Shown: positions 48,801 through 57,498 of the stretch, in pieces
How positions within the stretch are numbered: position 1 is the first letter of the stretch
How the letters are laid out: each line of letters starts with the position of its first letter
Origin: an uncultured Bacteroidota bacterium
Lineage (GTDB): Bacteria > Bacteroidota > Bacteroidia > B-17B0 > Aurantibacillaceae
Direction: 5' to 3'
Length of the DNA stretch: 64,000 nt
Assembly: GCA_937873155.1 (NCBI GenBank)
Contig: CALMVZ010000026.1
Location: forward strand, 124,001 to 188,000
Position numbers and translations under genes: made by a program
Notes under the pieces: generated by a model
Told to the model about the DNA's origin: nothing
Database searches by the model: none
What the model saw: the letters and a program-made list of their open reading frames with translations, nothing else

Positions 48801-50181
48801 TTTTTTACCAATGGCTATAAGTTCAGGCGCAGGCTCAGAAGTTCAAAGACCTTTAGCAACCGTAGTGATTGGTGGACTATTAATTGCAACTTTCCTTACG
48901 CTTTTTGTGTTGCCTATCCTTTATATTTTATTTGAGAAAGGATGTAAAAATAAAGCAAAAGTGGCAGTTGCCCCAACAATTCTACTTCTATTTGTCTTTT
49001 CATTTCAAAGTGTAAATGCACAACAAAGCATTTCTTTGAATGCAGCGATCGACACCGCTTTCAAAAATAACTTAACAGTAAAAAACGAAAAGCTTAATGC
49101 CGAATATCAAAAGAAATTAAAAGCGGCTGCCGTTGATATTCCGTTAACAAATGTAACGGGCGAGTACGGTCAAATAAACTCCGCGTATAAAGACACCAAG
49201 TTTGGAATTTCGCAGAACATTAGTTTTCCAACCGTTTATGCAAAACAAAAATCATTGCAGAATGGGAACTACAAAAGCAGTGTTTTAAACATTGCCGTAA
49301 AAGAAGCGGAACTTAAAAAGCAAGTGAGCGATGTATTTTACTTACTCGTTTATTTGCAGCAAAAACAAAACATTCTTTTGCGCAACGATAGTGTTTATGC
49401 TTCATTCTTAGAAAAGGCTAATCTCCGTTTCAGTAAAGGCGAAAGCAATATCTTAGAAAAAACAACAGCCGAAACGCAACGAGGGCAAATTGCTATTCAG
49501 CTAAACCAAGTAAAAAACGACATTGAAATATTGCAATTGCAATTTCAATTGTTACTTAATACAGTAATGCTATACATGCCTTCTGCTGATAAACTGAAAA
49601 TGGAATTCAACTCCTCGCTCGATAATTCAACGCTCGTAAATCATCCCCAATTAAAAGTGTTGCAGCAACAAAAAAACAGTTCGGTAATAAACACGCAGTT
49701 GGAAAGATCCAAGCTCTTGCCAAGCCTTTACTTTGGTTACAGTAATCAAAGCATTCAGGGTATTGGTGCTGATAATTTGCTTTACACTAAAGCCAACCGC
49801 TTTAATGCAGTGCAACTTGGTGTTGGCTTGCCTTTATTCTTTGGTTCGCAGAAAGCAAAAGTAACCTCGAGTAAAATACTTGAATTAATCTCGGAGAACA
49901 ATTATCAGTTAGGCATAAAGGCGTTTAATAACGAGTATCAAACCGCATTTATACAATACAAAACTCAATTACTGGCAGTAAAATATTTTGAGGACACAGG
50001 TTTACAAAATGCAATTACTATAACTAAAACAGCTAACCAGCAATTTAGTAATGGCGATATAAATTACTTGGAATGGGTAATGCTAATTAACAATGCAATC
50101 TCAATTCAAAGCAGTTACGCCGATGCTGTAAAGGAACTAAATCAAACAATCATTCAACTTAATTATTTAACAACTAAATAA
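45844..50181 (+). CDS. czcA: CzcA-type HME-RND pump fused to a CzcC/TolC-type outer membrane factor
   Basis: 1445 aa. Residues 1-~1040 form an RND pump (IDAVPDITDNQVQV; TM4 ALDFGLIVDGAVIIVE, the DFG-x2-VDGA motif of divalent-cation HME-RND pumps; FIALFGVAVLNGIVLI). Next is an internal signal-peptide-like stretch (PTILLLFVFSFQSVNAQQ, predicted cut near residue 1059/1060), followed by a complete OEP-type channel to the end. Fusions of this order are known in Bacteroidota. Either one chain spans both membranes after internal cleavage or the parts stay joined. Exports Co/Zn/Cd-like ions with CzcB. Confidence 0.9.
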   Translation: MLNKIIAFSIKNKLIIGLFILALIGYGSYQITKLPIDAVPDITDNQVQVITSAPSLGAPDVERLITFPIEQANSNIPGLKEIRSFSRFGLSLITIVFNDDVDVYWARQQVTERLKSAQEQIPKGLGSPMLAPVTTGLGEIYQYVLRAKHGYETKYDATELRTIQDWIVRRQLLGVKGVADVSSFGGKLKQYEIAIDANKLKSFNININDVFTALEKNNENTGGAYIEKKSTVLYIRSEGLIQNTEDIKNIVVKNTENGTPLLINDVADVRIGKAIRYGAMTYNDEGEAAGAVVMMLKGGNSNEVIKNVKERIKQIEKTLPKGVEIEPFLDRTKMVNSAIGTVTKNLLEGALIVILILVLFLGNLRAGVIVASVIPLSMLFAVIMMNIFGVSGNLMSMGALDFGLIVDGAVIIVEACMFQLYISKQQNVSQLQMDDIVYNTSTRMRNAAVFGELIILAVYLPIFTLEGIEGKMFKPMAQTVAFALLGAFILSLTYIPMMSALFLSKLTTHKKNISDRMMSVLENIHQKYLLKVLNIPKTIISSVIILFVIALFIFSSLGGEFIPELPEGDFAVETRVLTGSNINTTVDACLKAAHILKLKFPEIEKVIGKAGSGEIPTDPMPMEAADLMIILKDKSEWTSADTWDELSEKMSEALQDVPGVTYSFQYPVAMRFNELMTGAKQDVVCKIFGENLDTLSKYSKLLGDVSSKIDGAEGIYVEPVDGLPQVIINYKRNIIAQYGLNISDINRVVNTAFAGQSSGLVFEDERRFDLVVRLAGENRKELEDVQNILIPTPKGTQIPLYQVADVSIQESVNQIQRDDAKRRIIVGFNVRGRDVQSIVNDLQTQIDKQIKLPTGYFITYGGAFENLIAAKKRLSIAVPISLLIIFFLLYFAFNSVKHGLLIYSAIPLSAIGGVFFLALRGMPFSISAGIGFIALFGVAVLNGIVLISEYNRIKAAGQTDLKAIALEGTKHRLRPVLMTAFVASLGFLPMAISSGAGSEVQRPLATVVIGGLLIATFLTLFVLPILYILFEKGCKNKAKVAVAPTILLLFVFSFQSVNAQQSISLNAAIDTAFKNNLTVKNEKLNAEYQKKLKAAAVDIPLTNVTGEYGQINSAYKDTKFGISQNISFPTVYAKQKSLQNGNYKSSVLNIAVKEAELKKQVSDVFYLLVYLQQKQNILLRNDSVYASFLEKANLRFSKGESNILEKTTAETQRGQIAIQLNQVKNDIEILQLQFQLLLNTVMLYMPSADKLKMEFNSSLDNSTLVNHPQLKVLQQQKNSSVINTQLERSKLLPSLYFGYSNQSIQGIGADNLLYTKANRFNAVQLGVGLPLFFGSQKAKVTSSKILELISENNYQLGIKAFNNEYQTAFIQYKTQLLAVKYFEDTGLQNAITITKTANQQFSNGDINYLEWVMLINNAISIQSSYADAVKELNQTIIQLNYLTTK

Positions 50182-50187
50182 ATCACA

Positions 50188-51324
50188 ATGAAAAAATATA
50201 TCATAATTGCATTAGTATTTGTTCTTCTCACATCCTGCGGAAGCAAAGAGGTTAAAGCTGTTATCGAAGAGATCGCAAACGAAAACTTGGTTGAACTAAC
50301 CGACGCGCAGCTTAAAAATTCAGAAATTAAAACAGGAAAGGTTGAGCAGCGCAATATTTCCTCCATACTAAAAGTAAACGGTAAAATAGAAGTCCCTCCT
50401 CAAAACATGGTTTCGGTTAGCGTTCCAATGGGTGGTTATTTAAAATCAACAAAACTTTTAGAGGGTATGCATATTACCAAAGGAGAAGTAATAGCTACTA
50501 TGGAGGACCAACAGTATATACAATTACAACAGGACTATTTAACTGCAAAAGCACATTTTACTTCCATTGAGGCAGAATATAATCGTCAAAAAGAATTGAA
50601 CCTAAGCAAAGCCAGCAGCGATAAAGTCTTTCAGGCAGCTCAAACGGATTATCTTTCACAAAAAATTTTAATAAAGTCTTTATCGGAAAAACTAAAACTT
50701 ATAGGAATAGTTCCTGATAATTTAAACGAAAACAACATTTCAAAAAGCATCAATATATATTCCCCGATTGATGGTTTTGTTTCACAGGTTAAAATGAATA
50801 TTGGAAAGTACGCAATGCCAAGCGATGTGCTTTTTGAATTGGTAAATCCCGCCGATATTCATTTGGCATTAACTGTTTTTGAAAAGGATTTGTACAAACT
50901 TTCCGTTGGCCAAAAAATATTTGCTTACAACAATATGCAGCCTCACATAAAATATATATGCGAGGTACTTCTAATTAGCAAAGATGTTTCGCCTGAAGGC
51001 GCGGTTCTGGTTCATTGCCACTTTGAACAGTACGACAAAAGCTTGATCCCCGGAATGTATATGAACGCCGAAGTAGAAGTTTCAACAAACAATGCTTTTG
51101 TAATTCCAAACGATGGTTTAGTTCGTTTTGAAGGAAAGCAATATGTTTTCACTCAAGTCGATAAAAATAAATATCAAATGCAAGAAGTAACCACCGAAAA
51201 CAATGAGAACGGATATACTCAAATCATCTTTGCCGATAGCACTGATGTTAGAAACAAATCTTTTGTAATTAAAGGAGCTTACACGCTTTTAATGAAAATG
51301 AAGAATACGGAGGAGGAAGAATAG
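50188..51324 (+). CDS. czcB: CzcB-like RND periplasmic adaptor
   Basis: 378 aa lipoprotein (ALVFVLLTSCGSKE). Membrane fusion layout: VSVSVPMGGYLKSTKLLEGM (first sandwich half), helical hairpin (~110-180), NIYSPIDGFVSQVKMNIGKY (second half), beta-barrel and a C-terminal domain (TQVDKNKYQMQEVTTENN). No HMBD domain, unlike the Cus adaptors. Follows the pump-channel fusion by 6 nt and completes a three-component efflux system in two genes. Confidence 0.85.
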   Translation: MKKYIIIALVFVLLTSCGSKEVKAVIEEIANENLVELTDAQLKNSEIKTGKVEQRNISSILKVNGKIEVPPQNMVSVSVPMGGYLKSTKLLEGMHITKGEVIATMEDQQYIQLQQDYLTAKAHFTSIEAEYNRQKELNLSKASSDKVFQAAQTDYLSQKILIKSLSEKLKLIGIVPDNLNENNISKSINIYSPIDGFVSQVKMNIGKYAMPSDVLFELVNPADIHLALTVFEKDLYKLSVGQKIFAYNNMQPHIKYICEVLLISKDVSPEGAVLVHCHFEQYDKSLIPGMYMNAEVEVSTNNAFVIPNDGLVRFEGKQYVFTQVDKNKYQMQEVTTENNENGYTQIIFADSTDVRNKSFVIKGAYTLLMKMKNTEEEE

Positions 51325-51667
51325 AAAGCATAAAAAAATATGCGTTTTTAACACTATAAAACTATGGAAAATTTTGGGCTTAACTAAATTATACCAACAA
51401 AAGCAATTATAAAATTGCACTCTAGTTGAAAACATTGCTATCACTGTTGAAGAAATTGACAAAATTGCTGATGTAATTCTTATTTTTCGTTGTGATTGTT
51501 GATTTTATTGAAGTTACATGGAGAAAATCAACAAAAAAGTTGAGAAAATTGATTTTTATATTGATCTAGGTTTAAATAATTTATGTTTCAATAAGGATGA
51601 CGTTGCGAATAGTGGGGGTAGCAACTAATAACTATTATCCGTTGGAATTGGATTTAGTTATGAGATG
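51325..51667. other. right end of island, no supported gene
   Basis: AT-rich, no terminator seen directly after czcB. A short plus frame near 51520 (MEKINKKVEKIDFYIDL, ~36 codons) has plausible composition but no other support. Confidence 0.35.
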
Positions 51668-51760
51668 TCTAAAATTAAGGGGAAAATAGGGGGAAATTGA
51701 AAGTAAAAAATGCTTATCTAATTAATAGATAAGCATATATAAATCATTATGGTGGAGAAT
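51668..51760. repeat. right direct repeat (attR-like) overlapping tRNA-Ala 3' end
   Basis: Counterpart of 44952-45042. It contains the tRNA terminator hairpin (51710-51736, 11-bp stem). Relative to the left copy the stem shows a paired change (GGC/GCC to TGC/GCA), keeping base pairing. The repeat continues into the tRNA 3' end. Confidence 0.75.
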
Positions 51761-51826
51761 ATCGGATTCGAACCGATCACCTCTTCACTGCCAGCGAAGC
51801 GCTCTAGCCAAATGAGCTAATCCCCC
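51750..51826 (-). tRNA. tRNA-Ala(GGC), CCA encoded
   Basis: 77 nt with full cloverleaf. Acceptor stem GGGGGAT pairs with ATTCTCC, D-arm GCTC/GAGC, anticodon loop CTGGCAG (anticodon GGC, Ala), T-arm with TTCGAAT, discriminator A and encoded CCA. Confidence 0.95.
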
Positions 51827-51855
51827 AATTTATAAGAACATTATTTTATTTTTAG

Positions 51856-51898
51856 GCGCTCTAGCCTCCCGATAGCTATCGGGATGAGCTAATCCCCC
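51856..51898 (-). repeat. interrupted copy of the tRNA-Ala 5' half
   Basis: GCGCTCTAGCC and ATGAGCTAATCCCCC of the tRNA are repeated 30 nt upstream of the gene, but two bases are replaced by 17 bases that create the perfect 18-bp palindrome TCCCGATAGCTATCGGGA (51867-51884), a motif frequent in Bacteroidota genomes. The copy lacks anticodon and T arms and cannot be functional. Confidence 0.75.
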
Positions 51899-51906
51899 GT
51901 TTTAAT

Positions 51907-51966
51907 TAAGAATGTAGAATTAAAAATTAGATTAATTCATTCTTAATTTTTAATTCTGCATTTCTT
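51907..51966 (-). terminator. infB terminator-like inverted repeat
   Basis: Imperfect long inverted repeat (AGAATTAAAAATTA against TTAATTTTTAATTCT) after the infB stop. AT-rich, with T-rich flanks. Confidence 0.5.
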
Positions 51967-51972
51967 AACTTC

Positions 51973-54744
51973 TTAAAGCTTTGCCTTAATTTCTACCATG
52001 TCGTAACCTTCGATGATGTCGCCGACTTTTATATCATTGAATCCTTCAATATTCAATCCGCACTCGTAACCTGCAGCTACTTCTTTCACATCATCTTTAA
52101 AACGCTTCAACGATCCTAAAGTTCCTGTATGAACTACAATTCCATCACGTATGATACGCACTTTGGTATTGCGGGTAACTTTTCCATCCAACACATAACA
52201 ACCTGCAATCGTTCCGACTCTTGTAATATTGAATACCTCACGGATCTCGATGTTACAAGCAATTTTCTCTTCGAACTCAGGCGCTAACATTCCTTCCATC
52301 GCTGCTTTCACTTCATTGATCGCATCATAAATGATAGAATATAAGCGGATATCGATCTCTTCAACTTCGGCTAATTTACGGGCGTTAGTAGAAGGCCGAA
52401 CCTGGAAGCCAATGATGATCGCGTTAGATGCTGATGCTAATAATACATCGCTCTCGCTGATCGCACCCACTGATTTGTGAATGATGTTTACCTGGACTTT
52501 CTCAGTTGATAATTTCAATAATGAATCTGCTAACGCTTCAATTGAACCGTCAACGTCACCTTTTACAATGATATTTAATTCTTTGAAATCTCCGATCGCT
52601 AAACGGCGGCCGATCTCATCTAATGTAATATGTTTGTGAGTACGGATACCTTGCTCACGCTGCAATTGTAAACGTTTGTTGGCGATGTCACGTGCTTCAC
52701 GTTCATCTTCCATCACATTGAATTTATCACCCGCTTGTGGAGCACCGCTTAATCCTAAAACTTTTACCGGGGTCGATGGTCCTGCTTCAGTTACTTTCGC
52801 ACCGCGTTCATTGAACATCGCACGGACTTTTCCGCTGTAAGAACCCGCTAACATTACATCACCAATTCTTAAAGTTCCGCTTTGAACTAAAATTGTTGCC
52901 ACATAACCACGGCCTTCTTCCATCGAAGCTTCAATGATACTTCCGTTAGCATGACGTTTCGGATTGGCTTTCAGATCCATCATCTCTGCTTCCAATAATA
53001 CTTTCTCTAAAAGCAGATCAATGTTCTTTCCTTGTTTAGCTGATACTTCCTGGCACTGGAATTTCCCGCCCCATTCTTCAACTAAAATATTCATTGTAGA
53101 TAAACCTTCGCGGATCTTATCCGGATTCGCACCCGGCTTATCAATTTTATTAATAGCAAAGATCATCGGAACATTCGCCGCCTGCGCGTGATTGATCGCT
53201 TCTTTTGTCTGAGGCATGATACTGTCATCTGCCGCAACAACGATAATTGCTAAGTCTGTTACTTTAGCACCACGTGCACGCATAGCGGTAAACGCTTCGT
53301 GACCCGGTGTATCTAAGAATGTGATCGAACGTCCGTCAGGTAATTTTACATTGTATGCACCAATGTGCTGGGTGATACCACCTGCTTCACCGGCAACAAC
53401 ACTTGCTTTACGGATAAAGTCAAGTAACGATGTTTTACCGTGGTCAACGTGACCCATTACAGTTACGATAGGAGGACGCGATACAAGATCTTCAGGCTTA
53501 TCAATTTCTTCCTCGCTGATGGTCTCTACATCTTCGGCACTTGCGAATTCAACCTTGTAGCCGAATTCTTCAGCAACGATAGAAATGGTTTCAGCATCCA
53601 AACGCTGGTTGATAGAAACGAATAAACCTAATGCCATACAGGTAGAGATAATTTGTGTTACCTGTACGTTCATCATTTGCGCCATTTGATTTGCCGATAC
53701 GAACTCGGCCACCTTTAATATTTTCTTGTCCGCTTCAAGCATTTCCTGCTCTGCATCCAAACGCTCACGAACTTCATCGCGTTTTTCGCGACGGTACTTC
53801 GACGTTTTGGATTTAGAACCTTTTTGACTTAAGCGTGCAAGTGTTTCTTTAATTTGTGTTTGAATTTCCTCTTCAGTTAATTCATGGCGTGGTTTTGCAG
53901 TACCGCTGCCGCCTGAAGTTTTCTTACGCGGATCTCCGTATTTTTCTTTGGCACGGTCCTTCGCGATCTGCGCTTGTTCCTTGCCAACTTTTTTAATTTC
54001 TTCTTCCGATAAGCCACCCTTGCGGATACGCTTACGTTTCTTTTTATCGGCAGCTGATCCTAAATTAGAAGAAGCAACAGGTTTTTTCTTGTCATCCTTA
54101 ACAGGGAGAACAATGTTCCCTAAAATTTTCGGGCCTTCCAGCTTTTCAAATTTTGTTTCTAAGAAATCTTCTTTTTGTTCTTCTTCAGCTTCAACTACAG
54201 GTTCTGTGGTTTTTACAACCTCTTCTACAGGCTCTTCAGTCTTTTTGGTCTTGTCTTTTTTCTTAGAATCGTCTTCGTCAGCTTTCGATTTTTTATCCGG
54301 TTTGGTTTTAGCATTGATCGATTTAAGATCTAATTTTCCTAAAACTTTCGGACCTTCTAAATTCTCAATTTCTGTTTTTACGATCTCTTCTTTTTTAACA
54401 GGCGCTTTTTCTTTCTTCTTTTCAGCAGCAGTGTCGGTAAGATCTTTGATCCTGACTTCTTCAGCTTCAGCCTTTGCTTTTTTCGCTTTGCTGTCGTCTA
54501 AAACAATGCTGTCCCTCTTAACCTTACTGATATTTTGTGAAACCTGTTCTGCCTCAACACGCGCATTTTTATCACTCGAAAATTCTTTCTGTAATAAAAC
54601 ATACTCTTCATCGCCGATCTTAGCATTTGGGTTATTATCAACGGGCTTACCTTTTGAGGCAAGGAATTCCACGATCTTCCCAAGCGAAAGATTGAATTCT
54701 TTTGCGACCTTACTTAAGCGTAGTTGTTTTGCTCCGTCTGACAT
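51973..54744 (-). CDS. infB: translation initiation factor IF-2
   Basis: 923 aa. IF2-N domain ([20 protein letters not shown]), long Lys/Glu-rich linker (~60-290), a second IF2-N segment ([20 protein letters not shown]), G domain ([20 protein letters not shown]), then domains II-IV ending [19 protein letters not shown]. The GTPase positions fMet-tRNA on the 30S subunit. Third gene of rimP-nusA-infB, the standard bacterial order. The extended linker is normal in Bacteroidota. Confidence 0.97.
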   Translation of the reverse strand: MSDGAKQLRLSKVAKEFNLSLGKIVEFLASKGKPVDNNPNAKIGDEEYVLLQKEFSSDKNARVEAEQVSQNISKVKRDSIVLDDSKAKKAKAEAEEVRIKDLTDTAAEKKKEKAPVKKEEIVKTEIENLEGPKVLGKLDLKSINAKTKPDKKSKADEDDSKKKDKTKKTEEPVEEVVKTTEPVVEAEEEQKEDFLETKFEKLEGPKILGNIVLPVKDDKKKPVASSNLGSAADKKKRKRIRKGGLSEEEIKKVGKEQAQIAKDRAKEKYGDPRKKTSGGSGTAKPRHELTEEEIQTQIKETLARLSQKGSKSKTSKYRREKRDEVRERLDAEQEMLEADKKILKVAEFVSANQMAQMMNVQVTQIISTCMALGLFVSINQRLDAETISIVAEEFGYKVEFASAEDVETISEEEIDKPEDLVSRPPIVTVMGHVDHGKTSLLDFIRKASVVAGEAGGITQHIGAYNVKLPDGRSITFLDTPGHEAFTAMRARGAKVTDLAIIVVAADDSIMPQTKEAINHAQAANVPMIFAINKIDKPGANPDKIREGLSTMNILVEEWGGKFQCQEVSAKQGKNIDLLLEKVLLEAEMMDLKANPKRHANGSIIEASMEEGRGYVATILVQSGTLRIGDVMLAGSYSGKVRAMFNERGAKVTEAGPSTPVKVLGLSGAPQAGDKFNVMEDEREARDIANKRLQLQREQGIRTHKHITLDEIGRRLAIGDFKELNIIVKGDVDGSIEALADSLLKLSTEKVQVNIIHKSVGAISESDVLLASASNAIIIGFQVRPSTNARKLAEVEEIDIRLYSIIYDAINEVKAAMEGMLAPEFEEKIACNIEIREVFNITRVGTIAGCYVLDGKVTRNTKVRIIRDGIVVHTGTLGSLKRFKDDVKEVAAGYECGLNIEGFNDIKVGDIIEGYDMVEIKAKL

Positions 54745-54814
54745 ATTTTAATTACTCCTTTTCTTTTTTTAGTGTTCAATTATTGCAGTTTTGGATATCT
54801 GCAAACCATAAGTA

Positions 54815-56074
54815 CTAGTCAAATTCAGACTCCAGAACTTTTCTGATGTCTGCAATTGTTTCTTCTTCTAAACCTGTACGGCGTTTTAATTCTTCTGTAC
54901 TTAATTCTAATACAGATTTCGCAGTATCGCAACCAATTGCTTTTAATTCATCAATGATAGCCGGTTCAATTTCATCTGCAAATTCTTCTAAGTCTACGTC
55001 TTCACTTTCAACTTCTGAAGTTTCAGTGTCACGGTAAACATCGATCTCATAGCCTGTTAATTTACCTGCTAATTTAATATTGAATCCGCCTTTACCAATT
55101 GCTAATGAAATTTGGTCAGGACGTAAGAATACATCTGCACGCTTTGTTTCTTCATCGATCTTGATCGAAGTAACTTTTGCAGGACTCAATGCACGTTGAA
55201 TTAATAATGTTGAGTTAGCTGTATAATTGATAACGTCGATGTTCTCATTCTTCAATTCACGAACGATACCGTGGATACGCGAACCTTTCATACCAACACA
55301 AGCTCCAACCGGATCGATCCTGTCATCGTAACTTTCAACAGCAACTTTAGCACGCTCACCCGGCTCACGAACGATTTTCTTAATGGTAATAAGTCCGTCA
55401 AAAATTTCAGGAACTTCCATTTCAAATAAACGCTCAAGGAATGCAGGTGAAGTTCTTGATACGATGATCGAAGGTGTTCCGCCTTTCATTTCCACTTTAG
55501 AAACCACAGCTTTAACTGTATCTCCTTTTTTGAAGAAGTCAGATGGGATCTGTTCGGTTTTTGGTAAGATCAATTCGTTACCTTCATCATCCAGTAACAT
55601 GATCTCTTTTTTCCAAACCTGGTATACTTCAGCGTTGATAACATCACCAACACGTTCTTTGTATTTGTTGTAAATTTCACTTTTCTCAAGTTCAAGGATC
55701 TTTTGAACTAAGTTCTGGCGGATCGCTAAAACTGCGCGGCGTCCGAAATCATCTAACTTCACTTGTTCAGAAACGTCTTCGCCGATCTCGAAATCAGGCT
55801 CGATCTTTTTTGCTTCAGTTAAACTGATATGACGGTTAACATCATAATCAAATGAATCTTCAGCAAATTCATCATCAACAATGTTACGGTTCTTCCAGAT
55901 CTCAATATCTCCTTTATCAGGGTTTACAATGATATCAAAGTTTTTATCTGAACCGAATTTCTTGATCAACATGCTCCTGAATACATCTTCAATGATGCTC
56001 ATTAAAGTTGCACGGTCGATGTTTTTGATGTCTTTAAACTCCGAAAACGATTCAATTAAATTTACGCCTTCCAT
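54815..56074 (-). CDS. nusA: transcription termination/antitermination factor NusA
   Basis: 419 aa. N-terminal RNA-polymerase-binding domain (RATLMSIIEDVFRSMLIKKF), S1 domain (~130-200), KH domains (DPVGACVGMKGSRIHGIVRE and ISLAIGKGGFNIKLAGKLTG) and a C-terminal helix-hairpin segment (KRRTGLEEETIADI). Binds the elongation complex and nascent RNA. ATG 56074 is 15 nt after the rimP stop. Confidence 0.97.
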   Translation of the reverse strand: MEGVNLIESFSEFKDIKNIDRATLMSIIEDVFRSMLIKKFGSDKNFDIIVNPDKGDIEIWKNRNIVDDEFAEDSFDYDVNRHISLTEAKKIEPDFEIGEDVSEQVKLDDFGRRAVLAIRQNLVQKILELEKSEIYNKYKERVGDVINAEVYQVWKKEIMLLDDEGNELILPKTEQIPSDFFKKGDTVKAVVSKVEMKGGTPSIIVSRTSPAFLERLFEMEVPEIFDGLITIKKIVREPGERAKVAVESYDDRIDPVGACVGMKGSRIHGIVRELKNENIDVINYTANSTLLIQRALSPAKVTSIKIDEETKRADVFLRPDQISLAIGKGGFNIKLAGKLTGYEIDVYRDTETSEVESEDVDLEEFADEIEPAIIDELKAIGCDTAKSVLELSTEELKRRTGLEEETIADIRKVLESEFD

Positions 56075-56089
56075 GATTTCTGTCTTTTT

Positions 56090-56557
56090 TTAAAATTTTA
56101 ATTTGATTTTTGATTCTTTTATGTTTTGTAATTGTATGTTATGTGTTCTTGTTACGTTTATTTTTCCTTTGCCTATCGGCTTCGGTTCTCTTGTTGTTGT
56201 TTCTAATGTCAGGTCACCATTTGTTCCGATCTCTTTTAAAGTTCCTGAGATCTGTGTACCATCATTCAATTTCAGATCAAAGTCCCTTCCAATGTGTTTA
56301 ATGTACTGGCGGCTTAACTTTAAAGGTTGCGTCGCACCGGGCGAACTAACTTCTAAAGAAAAATCTTCAACTTCACGGTCCAGGCTCTTTTCAATGTGGC
56401 GGCTCAGGTCAACACAATCATTAATTCCTAAACCATTATCCCCATCAATAAAAACTTCGATCCTGTTTCCCGGCAGAACTTTGACATCAATTAGAAATAA
56501 ATGGGTTCCATTTATCTTCTCATTAATAATGTCAATTATCTGCTCCTTCAGTATCAT
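56090..56557 (-). CDS. rimP: ribosome maturation factor RimP
   Basis: 155 aa with N-terminal alpha/beta domain (IEVFIDGDNGLGINDCVDLS), the motif LEVSSPGATQPLKLSRQY and a C-terminal SH3-like barrel (GTLKEIGTNGDLTLET). Assists 30S assembly. ATG 56557 lies 12 nt after a strong leader hairpin. Confidence 0.93.
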   Translation of the reverse strand: MILKEQIIDIINEKINGTHLFLIDVKVLPGNRIEVFIDGDNGLGINDCVDLSRHIEKSLDREVEDFSLEVSSPGATQPLKLSRQYIKHIGRDFDLKLNDGTQISGTLKEIGTNGDLTLETTTREPKPIGKGKINVTRTHNIQLQNIKESKIKLKF

Positions 56558-56569
56558 CTTTACAATAAA

Positions 56570-56591
56570 ATAGGGGACCCGAGTCCCCTAT
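56570..56591 (-). promoter_or_regulatory. leader hairpin upstream of rimP
   Basis: ATAGGGGAC, 4-nt loop, GTCCCCTAT: a perfect 9-bp stem, followed on the minus strand by TTTATT. A TAATTTTG -7 element at 56625-56618 places it inside the leader. Its terminator-like form suggests attenuation of the rimP-nusA-infB operon. Confidence 0.6.
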
Positions 56592-56617
56592 CTTTATCAT
56601 ATCTTATATTTCGGACA

Positions 56618-56625
56618 CAAAATTA
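56618..56625 (-). promoter_or_regulatory. Bacteroidota -7 element of the rimP operon
   Basis: Minus-strand TAATTTTG is a full TAnnTTTG match. A transcript start near 56612 would give a ~55-nt leader. Confidence 0.55.
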
Positions 56626-56751
56626 ACAATAATTTGTTCAATAAAAAAATAATTTTAGTCGAACCTTTACGTTCTTTTATCGTAATATTATTGTAGTTTC
56701 GCCCCGCATCCCCGAAAAACTAAAAAACCGCCTCTTTATTTTAGATTTTAT

Positions 56752-57066
56752 ATGAAAATGACTTGCAAATACATACTTAACTTAAAGCGATTTATCGTAT
56801 TTAACGTATTGTTATTTAGCTCGTTAGTTAGTCAGGCTGGTTTTGCTGATAAAGCAAAGAACGCAATTAGTAAAGAATTTAACAGTTTTGAAGGTATTTG
56901 GATCATGTTGGGTTTGATCGGTGGAGGTTTAGGCCTTTATATTATAATGAACCAGGTTCAAAAACGTCAGGCAGCTAAAGAAGCAGCACAGGATGCTGCC
57001 CGAGGTCCGGTTACTACACACCACCACCGCAGGCACAAACATAAAGTAGTGAAAAAGAGCTCTTAA
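56752..57066 (+). CDS. small single-pass membrane protein with His-rich tail
   Basis: 104 aa. A signal-like N-terminus (FIVFNVLLFSSLVSQA), a short amphipathic part (FADKAKNAISKEFNSFEG), one membrane span (IWIMLGLIGGGLGLYIIM) and a positively charged tail with HHHRRHKHK. Followed by a terminator. Unknown function; the tail could bind metal or nucleic acid. Confidence 0.65.
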   Translation: MKMTCKYILNLKRFIVFNVLLFSSLVSQAGFADKAKNAISKEFNSFEGIWIMLGLIGGGLGLYIIMNQVQKRQAAKEAAQDAARGPVTTHHHRRHKHKVVKKSS

Positions 57067-57073
57067 TTATATA

Positions 57074-57103
57074 AAACCCCGCCAGGAACGGGGTTTCTTT
57101 TTG
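57074..57103 (+). terminator. rho-independent terminator
   Basis: AAACCCCG (57074-57081), 7-nt loop, CGGGGTTT (57089-57096), then CTTTTT. Confidence 0.9.
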
Positions 57104-57188
57104 GTCGGAATTTCCCTCGATGTTTGGATTATTAAACAATGATTATCAAATTGTTAAAAGCCTGTTCTTTAAAATAGGCTTATTTATT

Positions 57189-57217
57189 TTGTTTTTCTTA
57201 CCATAGCTTTATCTTTG
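57189..57217 (+). promoter_or_regulatory. acpP promoter
   Basis: TTG (57189-57191), 18-nt spacer, TATCTTTG (57210-57217), ATG 25 nt later. Confidence 0.65.
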
Positions 57218-57241
57218 TGCCGAATTTTTAATTTTAGAAAA

Positions 57242-57478
57242 ATGTCTGACATAGCAAACAAAGTAAAATCGATCATCGTTGACAAATTAGGTGTTGATGA
57301 AAAAGAAGTAACATCTACTGCAAGCTTTACTAATGATCTTGGAGCTGACTCATTAGATACAGTTGAATTGATCATGGAATTCGAAAAAGAATTCAACATT
57401 GCAATTCCTGATGAGCAAGCTGAAAAGATCTCGACTGTAGGTGATGCGATCGCTTATATTGAAACTAACGCTAAGTAG
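57242..57478 (+). CDS. acpP: acyl carrier protein
   Basis: 78 aa, canonical length, starting [20 protein letters not shown]. Phosphopantetheine site Ser in [14 protein letters not shown]. Carries acyl chains in fatty acid synthesis. An in-frame upstream TTG would start inside the promoter, so ATG 57242 is used. First gene of acpP-fabF-rnc. Confidence 0.97.
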   Translation: MSDIANKVKSIIVDKLGVDEKEVTSTASFTNDLGADSLDTVELIMEFEKEFNIAIPDEQAEKISTVGDAIAYIETNAK

Positions 57479-57498
57479 TTAAATCTAACTTATTTCTT

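Noticed and set aside
51520-51630. Short frame MEKINKKVEKIDFYIDL in the island right end
   Set aside because: Composition plausible but no ligand motifs, promoter or context; kept only as a note in the intergenic entry.
53948-54751. Long plus-strand frame opposite infB
   Set aside because: Antisense shadow of the Lys/Glu-rich IF-2 linker; Ser/Phe-rich low-complexity translation.
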